From Panaeolus papilionaceus (taxonomy: Eukaryota; Basidiomycota; Agaricomycetes; Agaricales), in contig JADNRZ010000012.1 in assembly GCA_015501605.1 (NCBI GenBank), forward strand, positions 1-64,000: a stretch of 64,000 bases of DNA, given 5' to 3'. Numbering within the stretch: position 1 is the stretch's first letter; every line of letters starts with the position of its first letter. Under the pieces are notes generated by a model, which saw nothing but the letters and a program-made list of their open reading frames with translations, did no database searches and had not been told where the DNA came from. Positions 53,516 through 64,000 of this stretch are shown piece after piece. Both the position numbers and the translations under genes were made by a program.

Positions 53516-56500
53516 TTACCAGGCAATGCGGGCGAGGAAACCAGCGGGGTACTTCCTAACCATGAGCTTTCGCATTTCATCGAGGCTGTGTCTAGCAGTA
53601 AGTTACCAGTGACGAGAGTGAATACGCTCGATGACTTACCCCAACAACCCGATGGCAAAACTCAAGGGAATGAAGAAATATTGGACTGGAATGCTGCTGG
53701 TTCCGAATACATCTTGGCTACATGCGACGGCAATATGTTAACTTAGACAAGTTACATGGAGGCAATAAGACACTTACAAAGGGGGGATGTAGCTGAAGAA
53801 AATGCCAATAATAAGGGCCATTAAGGCTGCCGGGATTAAAAGCCAGTTCCTCGAAACCTTGTGTTGGAAAATCCCCAATCGGCGTCCACGTGTGGCCAGA
53901 AGGTTTCTACCCGCAAATTTGGATCAACTGGTAAATTTTGGACAGATGCTGTGCCAACTTACCCCCACTGCATGATTATGAGAGTGAACATATATACACT
54001 CTGCGCTTTGAAGAGTGTCGCATTATCAACGGGAGGGTCGTAATTTCCGAACTTGACGATCATGCTAGAGAAGGGATGACCCTTGAGCTTTAGATAGTAA
54101 AATGCCCTGGAGATGCTATGAGATGATAGAAATGAATGAGCAAAAATGGGACTTGCATTGAACAAGCGCAGATGGATTCCAGGACACCCAAGAATCCATA
54201 TGCATGAAGGAGTAGTTTCCAGTCGGCTAATCTATCTTTCTTGACATTCCTCGGCTTTCTGAGAAGCAAGCCTTGCTCAGGAGGTTCCATGCACATGCTG
54301 AGAGCAGGCAAGACGTCGGTCTAGGAAAGGTCTGGATGCTGGATAAACAACTAATTGACTCATGGAGGAGGACTTACGCCGACGCAGATGATGATCATCC
54401 TAAATAGGCATATAATCAGGATGACACGCTTCGTGCATAAAGGACAGAAAACTCACTGGAAATTACTAAGAACTTGTGGGAGTCCGAAAATGACGTTGAG
54501 CAGGATGGGGGTAAGTTCCGAGAAACTGCGACATAGTTCAGTGACAAATTAACACCCGCAATAAAGAGGATTACCTTCCAGCAGGTAAAAGATAAAGCAC
54601 TGTCTTCTTCAAATTATCGTACACCAAGCGACCTAATCGTAGTTCAGTGTCAGACGTAATACCATGTCCACCCCTCAAGGTTTACGTACCCCATTCTATG
54701 GCCGTTATGATTGACGAAAACTCCCCGAGCAAAATGAGGTCAGCCGCTTCCTTTGCGACGTCCGAACCATCGCCCATCGCAATGCCACAGTCGGCAGCCT
54801 TAAGAGATGGGGCATCGTTCACACCATCACCAGTAACTGCGACGACATTTCCTTGGGCCTTGAAGTTGTTCACGATATGAAGCTTTTGCTCCGGGGTCGT
54901 TCTTGCAAATACGATTTCCTCGTACTTGCACAGCAGCTCATATTGCGCTGGCGTTAGAGTCATCAACTCCCGCCCAGTCAGGATAATGCTCTTCATCTCT
55001 GCCATGTCGCTATCGGAATCAGAATCGTCCTTTATGGCCTTTTCTGGATTAAAGGTGAGGTCCGATACACGGTGAACCTTGTCGGGATTGGTGATGATAC
55101 CGGCCTGTGCCCCGATGGAAAGGGCCGTCGATGGGTGATCACCTAATAAATATGGTCAATGATGCGTCTGAATCCATAATAACAAATATCCAAACCTGTA
55201 ACGATGAAGAAACGTATACCAGCACCACGACAGATACTGTGAAAGGGTGTCATCGTTGAAAATATGAGTTGCGAATAATTATGGAGCCAGGACGCACGAG
55301 ACAGTTTGCTTGATATCCGGCTTCAATGGATCGATCAAGCCCACGAGTCCAACGATGATGAGGTTGTTGTTGTGCTCTTGAACAGCTTCGGCGAATTCCA
55401 CAGAATTAGAGTCAGTTGACTTTTCGAGGTAAATATCTTGTACAACACGGCGAGCCAGAAGAATAACGCGTTGACCCTGGCTTGACCATCGTTCCTGAAC
55501 TTCGATGATGCGATCCTTGTCTCGCTGTGAGAGTGCAAGCGGTGGCCCACCAGCTGGGTTGAGGACGTATGAACACCTGTGAATAAGAACTTCGGGTGCG
55601 CCTTTGACAGTGAGGAGGAAAGAAGCGGCAGTGAAACGATCCCATGGGGCTAAGGGGGAAACGGGGTTTTGCGGGTCGAGTCCATGGCCAGCCGCTAGGC
55701 GGGACAATTGAAGCATATATTTGTCCTACGACCCACGCTTAATATCACTTCAGACAGAAAACAACGGACGGCACTTGCCTTTGAGTTAAAGTTCTTTCTA
55801 TGAACATTAGTCCAGGTCGTGCGGATGCGGTCAACGGAAGATATCGAGTCCGAGAAACGTAACACCGCGACGTCTAAAAGCCCAGTCAGTGTCAATACAG
55901 ACAAAATCTCCTGTAGAACGGAGGATGGCATACCCGTAGCATTGCCAACAATCTTCTTTTGCGCTAATGGGTGGACAGGTGCGTTTTGGTCGAAGTTGGC
56001 CGCATTGCAGATCCCGCCAACGGCAACGATCTCCTGAATATTGTGTTGCGCTGCCTCGTCGAGGTATGAGAGAGAAGACGACAGTGCATCGCTGGCGTAA
56101 ACAGTGTCAAAAATAGCAACATTCTCAACATGCATGATATTCTGCGTCAATGTTCCGGTCTTATCCTGTAGAAAGAAGAACAGAGGGATGAGCAGGAGCG
56201 TTCAGAGAGAGAAATAGGTAGCATACAGAGCACAGAACGTTGACGGAGCCGAGGGTCTCAACAATGGACAGCGATCTTTTCAAAATCAAATGAGTTTTCG
56301 TCGTTGACATCCCTTTCATACTTACTTGCAAAGGATCTTCTGCTTAGCCAACGTGCGGGCAACCTTAGCGAGAGACAGAGTAACGGATACAGGAAGTCCT
56401 TCTGGGATAAAGGCGACTAAGAAACGTGGAAAGACAAAATTAATTCGTCAGTTATCATTGGCAATATCGTATTCAAACTAACCTGAGACGGACACAATAT

Positions 56501-57891
56501 CAATGAGGAGATTCGGAACACTGATATAGTCAGGGAACTTGCGGCGAATCCACGCGGCCCATAGAATGACAAGTAAAGTGGAAACGGAGGTCGCAAGACC
56601 TGCAATAATGAGGACGAATCGTAACAATTCGCGCTGAAGTGTAGTGAGACGACTTTGTTCCATCGAGGAGAGCTGAGCAATTGTTCCACTAGAACAAAGA
56701 ATTAAACGAGAATTAGATCGTTAAAGAAACAAGATCGAAAGAACCACGCACAAAACAGTGTTATCGCCCGTCTGGATGACGACACCGACACATGAACCAT
56801 TGACGCAATGTGTCCCTTGAAGAGCAATGTTTCTGGTCTAAGGTTCGCATGTAAGAAAACAGTTGGGTCTCGGCATTGAACTGCTGAACCATCAACGTAC
56901 CTCGAGGAAGTTTTCATCGGTCATTCTGACATGACCCGCAATTGGTTCGCTCTACAACCTTCATCAGCATAACTGTCCTGTTAGTGTTGTCAGATGTTCA
57001 TACCTCTCCTGTTAAAACGCTTCTATCAAACTGTAAATCGCCACTGGCTTCAATGAGCTTCAAATCGGCAGGGACCTTGTCACCCATAGAGACAGTGACA
57101 ATATCGCCTGGTACAAGATCCTTTGCGGGGATCTTACTGTGTCCAGAATCGCGTAAGACAAGAACATCGGCAGGGAGCATGCCTCGGATCGATGACATGA
57201 TACGAGTCATGGAGAAATCTTGCCAGGCGTTGAACGTGGCCTGGATGGCAAGAACGGCGAGAAGGACGACAGCCAGGGCCAGGTTAGAAACCTGGGGGTT
57301 GGGCTCTCCGAGGGGTTTCCTGAGGGTAGAAACGATTAGTTTCCTAAAGCGTATCCCCAAGGTAGACTACACACCATGAAACGAAGCAAAGGATGCTTCC
57401 AGCGAGCAGGAGAGTGCCAAAGCCACCGAAGACCCACCCCATGAGCTTGCGAAAGAAATGAGTTTTGGGAGGCGTGATTGAATTTTTGCCATGTTGTTGT
57501 TGGCGACGAGTAGCTTGTTCCTTTTCCAACCCAGTTTTTGGGGAGACCCCAAGTCGAGTTAAAGCTTCGTCAATGCTGATCTTGTGCCAATCCAGGGAGT
57601 TAAGATCTGGGATACGAAGGCACAGAAGTCACTGATCAATTACCATACCGAGATTTAAAAATGTGTTGACATACCTTTCAGGACACGGTTACGCTTCTCG
57701 ACCTTCTTCTCACCTGGTTCAGGGAAAGGTTGGGTCTTGGTCTCGACATGAATACTCAAGGTTCGATATTCAATGGGAAGGCGATGAGCTGTCGTCGAGA
57801 TATGCGGACCAACAGGGGTCTCCACAATATCATTTTCTTCGCGAGTGGTGGTCTTGACAAAGCGAGTGTGTTGGGCCTCTGGGTCGCTCAT
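53516..57891 (-). CDS. Type IIC P-type cation ATPase (Na,K-ATPase alpha-like), copy 1
   Basis: More than a dozen exons on the minus strand, start MSDPEAQHTRFVKTTTREEN. Order: cation-ATPase N domain (WHKISIDEALTRLGVSPKTG), actuator with LVPGDIVTVSMGDKVPADLK and the TGE loop, TM4 IPEGLPV, phosphorylation motif CSDKTGTLTQN, nucleotide-binding KGAPEVL, P-domain VTGDHPSTALSIGAQAGIIT and TGDGVNDAPSLKAADCGIAM. Then TM5-TM6 with SFSELTPILL and GTDVLPALSMCMEPPEQ, and the C-terminus SLDEMRKLMVRKYPAGFLARIAW. All catalytic motifs are intact. The GTDxxPAxS block and N-domain point to type IIC rather than SERCA, but the acid before GTD in animal Na,K-ATPase is Cys/Val here. The transported ion is therefore uncertain; fungal ACU-type alkali-cation pumps are an alternative. 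The protein would sit in a membrane with ten helices. Confidence 0.9.
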
Positions 57892-59398
57892 CTTGCGAAA
57901 TCCTGTAGATAGAAGAGCAGCCAGTGAGGAACAGTGGCGGACGCTGAGTCTTCACAAAACACAAAGGCCAATTTATGTGCTGTAAAAATATTTCCATTAT
58001 CCCTTGTCAGGGCAACAGGACCCCTGGTGGAATTGCGCCATTGGATGAAAGGCTGCGTTGAGCGAATTTCGCCAGGTCATGTCTGAGTCCCACACGACGT
58101 AAGGGGGCCATTCCCAAAGATATATCATATCAATTAAGAAGTGTGAAGCCGGACAGGTCGGAGTGAGACCGTGTAGAGTAAAAATTACACTGTTAAGCAT
58201 ATGCGTCATGTTCCAACTGATGCAGACCAAGTGTAGGTCCCAGGACAATTCGGCGGTTCTCCTCATGTACGCAATGATGTACCGAGTGTGACAAATTTCC
58301 TGGCTATCAGCGCATGAGATTGTCGAGAGTGATGCAGCGGCGGCTTGGGCATAGAATCGTTTGATCTTAGCCGGGCCCTCGACGGATTAATTGTCACAAA
58401 TGGAATAAGAATGAGCGATTTTTGCATGATGCATTGTTTTTAGTACATTGCACGAGCAGATGATCAACATCTTTGTCGGAGACAAACATAGAAGTAAAAG
58501 GTGGCGTACTGATTTACGGGATGCTGTGGTTGCTCATCCGAACCACCATACCACTCCGGATCTCACCTGTCGTGTTCCACGAGGTATAGAAACATACCAC
58601 ACCACTTGCGGCATGAATTCCATATCGCGCACTTCGTCTTCGTGCTGGCGCCGATTTTCCCTGATTGAAAAATCAGGAAGAGCAGTTTGGGATAGATTTG
58701 GATGCAGGGAACGGGTTAAAGGGTCAAAAGAAACATACCCAAAGAACCTTGGAAGCCTTTTTTTTTGAGATTATGGGGAGGCGTGCCAGAGTCTTCAAGA
58801 TCTCAAATGCTACCCAAGTACTAGATAGCCTCATGGACTCCCATCCCAACATTGTTCGTTAGTGATCATCACCTTCAAACAAGGTCACGGTGGGGTGCAT
58901 GGTGGGCTAACAGGGGTCCACCGGTCATGGGGTCAGAATGCAGACAAGAACAGGACAGCAATGTCATGTTGTGTGATGGACGCCGGTGCACTATATTTAT
59001 TCAGATGTTTCTAAAGGAGAATAAAACGAAAAATTAATTGTTGTTTAGGTGGTGATGGTACTGTTTTACACACCTTTTGGAAGGTCAACTGATATGGCGT
59101 CCCAAACCAGTAAACCTGTTAAAACTCCCACGGGCTTGAAGGTCAAGGGCGCTCTTCCAAGTCATTGATCTTTGATCACCGCCCAAATCCGTGCCGATTC
59201 ACCAACCTTCTGAAATGAGGTGTTAAAATGCACATTAAATATATAGGTCAAGATTGCAAACGTGCGTGATACATAATCATGATTCCGGTAAAGGAGTACT
59301 GGTGTAAAATTACTCGAGTCTTGTACCATAAAACCTTTCCGTCATAACACTGGAGGTAGCTTAAGTACCCCTTGTAGTCAGAAATCTTCATGTAGAAT
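57892..59398. other. Intergenic region between the tandem ATPase genes
   Basis: 1.5 kb containing the promoter of copy 1 and the 3' region of copy 2. ORFs here are under 110 codons and show no family signal. CCAAT-like and AT-rich stretches occur, but I cannot assign regulators. Confidence 0.45.
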
Positions 59399-62300
59399 TT
59401 ACCAGGCCAGTCGGCCCAGGATACTCTTGGGGTATTTTCTGACCATTAACTTCCGGCATTCGTCAAGTCTGCGGTAACGACGTATAAATAAAGGTACGCA
59501 TCACCGCGGATAGAAAGAAACTTACCCAAGGAGGCCAATTGCGAAGCTGATGGGGATGAAGAAATGTCTAGCTGGAATACTATCGGTCGAGAACACTTTT
59601 TGGCTGATGAATAGGGAAGGAAATTGTAAGTGACGTCTTCTAGATCGAACTGAAACTGAGAGCTTACAAGACGGGAATATAGCTGAAGAATATCCCAATA
59701 ACAAGTGCCATCAGGGCAGCTGGGATCACAAGCCAGTTCTTTGCGACGGTATGCTGGAAAACACCCAATGTACGTCCTCGGGTGGCCAGAAGGTTGCTGC
59801 TTGCCATTAACAGGGTATTCTGATAAAATATTCGAACACTTACCCCCATTGCATAATGACCAGTGTAAAGAAGTATACACTCTGGGCCTCGAACAGAGTT
59901 GCATTGTCAAGTGCGGGTTCATAGTTTCCAAATTTCAAAACCAAGCCCGAAAACGGATGTCCCTTGAGTTGAAGATACCAAAATGCCCTGGGACGGGATT
60001 AGTATAAATGTAGGTCTGTCAGGATACGATCGTACATCGACATGGCACAAAGTGACTCCAGGACCCCAAGGAAGCCATACGCGTGGAGAAGGAGCTTCCA
60101 GTCGGCAAGCCTGTCGGTCTTGATGTTTCTAGGCTTCCTGAGCAGCAGTCCTTGCTCGGGTGGTTCCATACAAAGACTTAAAGCAGGAAGAACATCGGTC
60201 TGGAATTATGTCAGACCAAGGGATAAATATGCACAAAACATGACTCACCGCGACGCAAATAATGATCATCCTAGAAGTTGAGAATAAATGTGGGGTTGTG
60301 CAAGGGGAGAACAGTTGAAGAAAACGTACTGGAAGTTGCTCAAGATTTGTGGGAGTCCCAAGACGATATTGAAGACGATTGGCATAAGTTCAGAGAAACT
60401 ATGAGGCATGTTACTATGAGGAATAAAACCCATGCGCTCGTCAAAGTGCCACGTACCTTCCGGCAGGTAATAGATATAGCACAGTTTTCTTAAGGTTGTC
60501 ATAGACCAAGCGACCTAATGTGCGTTATCAGAATCTGTAACTGAATAATCCGAAAATTGAACGTACCCCACTCAATGGCTGTGATGATCGAGGAGAATTC
60601 ACCGAGAAGGATCAGATCAGCTGCCTCTTTGGCAACATCAGAGCCATCGCCCATTGCAACACCACAGTCCGCAGCTTTGAGCGAGGGTGCATCATTCACG
60701 CCGTCGCCAGTAACAGCAACAACATTTCCACGAGCCTTGAAGTTGTTGACAATGCTGAGCTTTTGCTCCGGAGTTGTTCGGGCAAACACGATTTCCTCAT
60801 ATTGGCAGAGAAGGTCAATCTGGGGGGTGGTCAAGAGCGCCAACTCCTTGCCGGTAAGAATGATACTCTTGTAGCTGCTCGCGTCGCTATCGGAGTCAGA
60901 GCTGCTAACAGGATACTTCTCAGACCCGCCATGAAGGTCCTCCAAGCGATGCACTCTTTCCGGGTCGGTGATGATGCCGGCTTGTGCGCCAATAGAGAGA
61001 GCGGTGGAAGGATGATCACCTAAAAATACACTTCGTCAGTTCCCTGTAAGTCGAGTGAGCCAGGCTATGCGAACCTGTGACAATGAAGAATCGAATTCCT
61101 GCCCCACGACAGACGCTATAAATCGTTATCTTAATATTAATTCAAGAATGGCAGAGCGTGACACGTACGAGACTGTCTCTTTGATGTCGGGCTTCAAAGG
61201 GTCGATTAAGCCGACGAGTCCAACGATAATAAGATCGCTGTTATATTCTTGAACGGCGTCGGCAAATTCCACGGAGTTGTAGTCGGTGGATTTCTCGAGA
61301 TAGATATCCTGTACCACGCGGCGAGCAAGGAGAATGACACGTTGACCTTGAGCTGACCATCGCTCTTGAACTTCGATAATGCGGTCTTTGTCTCGCGATG
61401 ACAGTGGAAGGGGAGGACCGCCAGCTGGGTTGAGAACGTAGGAGCAACGAGAGATGAGAACTTCCGGTGCGCCTTTTACAGTCAGGAGGAAACACCCAGA
61501 ACTGAAGTTATCCCATGTAGCCAAAGGCGCAACGGGGCTGTTTGTGTCCAACTTGACACTAGAGGCCAGGCGAGACAACTGGAGCATGTATTTATCCTAC
61601 GTGACTGCGGAATAAGTATGCAGTTGGACCCTTTCAGAAACTTATACTCGCCTTTGAATTGAAGTTCTTCCTGTAGACATTGGTCCAAGTCTGGCGCGTA
61701 TGATCGACAGCAGAGATGGAGTCCGAAAAACGCAACACAGCGACGTCTGCAAAACAGCGGTCAATGGAATTGACCCACAGAGCGCAAAGGATCTCGACTT
61801 ACCTGTAGCATTGCCCACAATTTTCTTACTCGTCAATGGGTGAACAGGGACATTCTCATCGAACTTAGCGGCGTTGCAGATGGCACCTACTGCTACGATC
61901 TCTTGAACATTGCGCTGGGTCGCCTCGTCCAAGTAAGATAGGGCAGACGAAATAGTATCGCTTCTATGAACGGTATCGAGGATCGCAATATTTTCGACGT
62001 GCATAATGTTCTGCGTCAATGTCCCAGTCTTGTCCTACATAGATATGACCAGTCAGTTTTGCATACAAATGTAATGGGAGGAACAATTGGCGTACAGAGC
62101 AAAGAACATTAACCGAGCCAAGAGTTTCCACGATCGACAAGGACCTGTCGGCGTTTATTAGAGAGTGAAAAAAGGGCAGCAGGATTGGGAACGTACTTGC
62201 ACAGAATCTTTCGCTTGCTCAACGTGTTGGCTACCTTAGCTAGGGACAGGGTGACTGCCACCGGAAGGCCCTCGGGAATGAATGCGACTGTGCAAAAAAA

Positions 62301-63740
62301 TATTATTAGTCTCCGAAGCATCAGAGGAGCATAAGTCAGGCTTACCCATGACTGACACAACATCAATCAAAAGGGTAGGTACGTTGATGTAGGTGGGGAA
62401 GGAGTGGCGGATCCAAGCAGCCCAAAGGATAACCATTAAGACGGCAACCGCGGTGGCGAGAGAAGCGATGATAACAACGAAACGAAGAAGCTCGCGCTGG
62501 AGGGTGGTCAGACGGGTTTGCTCCATGGATGATAAACTCGCAATAGTTCCGCTGTAACGGAGGACGTTCAATATTGATTAGATGAGGCACAAAAAAAGAC
62601 TTAGGACGCTTACAATACTGTGTTATCTCCAATCTGAATTACAACGCCGATACCAGAGCCGTTGACGCAGTGAGTTCCTTGCAAGGCGATGTTCCTCGTC
62701 TATAAATAGACCAGAATTTAAACTGAGCTAACTTATGGCAATCCAAGTGACCCACCTCCAAAAAGTTTTCGTCAGTCATCTTGACCTGTCCTGAGATGGG
62801 TTCACTCTAAAAAGTTATTAGTCAAGCGGTACCAGTTCGGAGGGTAGGGTACGCACTTCACCAGTCAAAACGCTTCTATCAAACTGCAGGTCGCCGCTTA
62901 CTTCGATGAGCTTCAAATCCGCAGGGATTTTGTCGCCCATATTGACCGTGATGATATCTCCAGGAACGAGGTCTTTCGCGGGAATCTTGTGGTGTCCCGA
63001 GTCACGTAAAACGAGAACATCAGCGGGGAGCATGCCTCTGATGGAGGACATCATGCGAGTCATAGAGAAGTCCTGCCATGCATTGAACACGGCCTGAACA
63101 AGGAGAACAATAAGAAGGACGATAGCCAAGGCCAGGTTAGAAACCTGCGGAGCAGGTTCTCCAAGCGGCTTCCTGAGACATAGAAAAACCTTAAGTAGGA
63201 GGAGACACGACGAGGACAGTGACCTTTACCATGCAATAAAGCAAACAATGCTGGCAGCCAACAAAAGACTGCCAAATCCACCGAAGACCCAACCCATAAC
63301 CTTGCGGAGGAGATGGCTCTTCGGCGGTGAGATGACATTCTTTCCATGTTGTTGCTGACGACGAACGGCTTGTTCTTTCTCCAACCCTGTTTTTGGGGAA
63401 ACAGAGAGTCGATTCAAAGCCTCGTCGACACTGATCTTGTGCCAGTCCAACGTGTCGAGATCTGAATACACGGGAAATCATCAGAACTTAGAACAAGGAC
63501 GAGGGCGACGACGCAAAGCTTACCCTTAAGAACAAGGGTGCGTTTCTCTGCCTTTTTCTCTCCCAGCTCTGGGAGGGGCTGAGTCCTTGTTTCGACATGG
63601 ATGCTCAATGTGCGATACTCGATCGGAAGTCGGTTTGCTATTGTCGAGATATGTGGACCCACAGGAGTCTCAACAATAGCAGAGTCGTCACGAGTCCTCG
63701 TCTTTACGACGCGGGTATTCTGGGCCTCCGGATCGCTCAT
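59399..63740 (-). CDS. Type IIC P-type cation ATPase (Na,K-ATPase alpha-like), copy 2
   Basis: Start MSDPEAQNTRVVKTRTRDDS (63740); the last codons read RLDECRKLMVRKYPKSILGR then LAW and TAA at 59399-59401. Same exon plan and motifs as copy 1: DLVPGDIITVNMGDKIPADL, FIPEGLPVAVTLSL, KGAPEVLISRCSYVLNPAGG, FARTTPEQKL, TGDGVNDAPSLKAADCGVAM and TDVLPALSLCMEPPEQ. The N-terminal tail (VETPVGPHIST, PIEYRTLSIHVET) is conserved between copies, so it probably matters for function or regulation. The two genes are head to tail and clearly tandem duplicates. Copy 2 is diverged but intact as far as I can follow. The intron-rich structure makes exact exon ends approximate. Confidence 0.9.
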
Positions 63741-64000
63741 CGTTGATGAAAAGTCTCTCAAAATGAAAGAGGGGACTCGGAGAGAAAAATGGAACGGAGC
63801 TTGTTCTTTCCTCGCTGAAGTGGCAAAGTTTTATGTGCTGAGAGACATGTCGCTATGTTCTATTTCCTACCTGGCCTGCAACATAGAGGGTTTTAGCCAT
63901 TGGCTAGAGATACGCTGGAATGAGCGAATATCGCCAGGTTGTTCTCCATTCATGATGTGGCGGTTATGAGTTCTAAACATATGTCGATAAGCGCAGGACC
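63741..64000. promoter_or_regulatory. Upstream region of ATPase copy 2
   Basis: 260 bp to the window edge, presumably the 5' untranslated region and core promoter. No further gene is visible. Confidence 0.4.

Noticed and set aside
58448..58768. 106-codon ORF between the ATPase genes
   Set aside because: No family signal; lies in a promoter/3' region.

Overview
The window is nuclear DNA of a filamentous basidiomycete, most likely a mushroom-forming agaricomycete. The evidence is genes cut by many short introns (about 50-70 bp), an F-box/LRR protein and a Ser/Pro-rich hypothetical protein of the usual agaricomycete type, a KDZ transposon with CxC cysteine clusters, and Ty3/gypsy chromoviruses carrying a chromodomain. 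There is a sharp boundary near 39.9 kb: almost everything to the left is nested mobile DNA, almost everything to the right is host genes.

Transposon island (1-39894). The backbone is an array of related Ty3/gypsy elements on the minus strand that share LTRs: the tail of one element (1-739), then LTR 5636-6195, element A, LTR L (17831-17911 continued at 25545-26011), element X (now split in two), and LTR 39335-39894. Into this were inserted three members of a non-coding long-inverted-repeat ('foldback') family (3474-5635, 8017-12428, 31397-34929), a 7.6-kb KDZ transposon (17912-25536) with 8-bp target duplication, a short KDZ-type derivative (2030-3013), solo LTRs, a 2.0-kb TIR element (35838-37822) and LINE-like fragments. 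Element X can be reassembled on paper. Its pol half (26012-31238) now lies on the plus strand because the segment between two oppositely oriented LTRs was inverted. The broken 5-bp target duplication AAATC and the swapped LTR tips both record that event. The gypsy elements look self-priming (13 nt after the LTR are complementary to the predicted RNA 5' end), and they carry an extra zinc-knuckle ORF after the chromodomain. Many Arg codons of pol are now TGA, so these copies are dead.

Gene region (40.7-64 kb). From left to right: a mitochondrial type II NADH dehydrogenase (+), two tandem class I glutamine-amidotransferase-like genes (-), a large low-complexity protein with one membrane segment and a coiled coil (+), an F-box/LRR-like protein (+), and two tandem full-length type IIC (Na,K-ATPase alpha-like) P-type cation ATPases (-). 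The two tandem gene pairs suggest local duplication. No tRNA, rRNA or CRISPR array was recognised.
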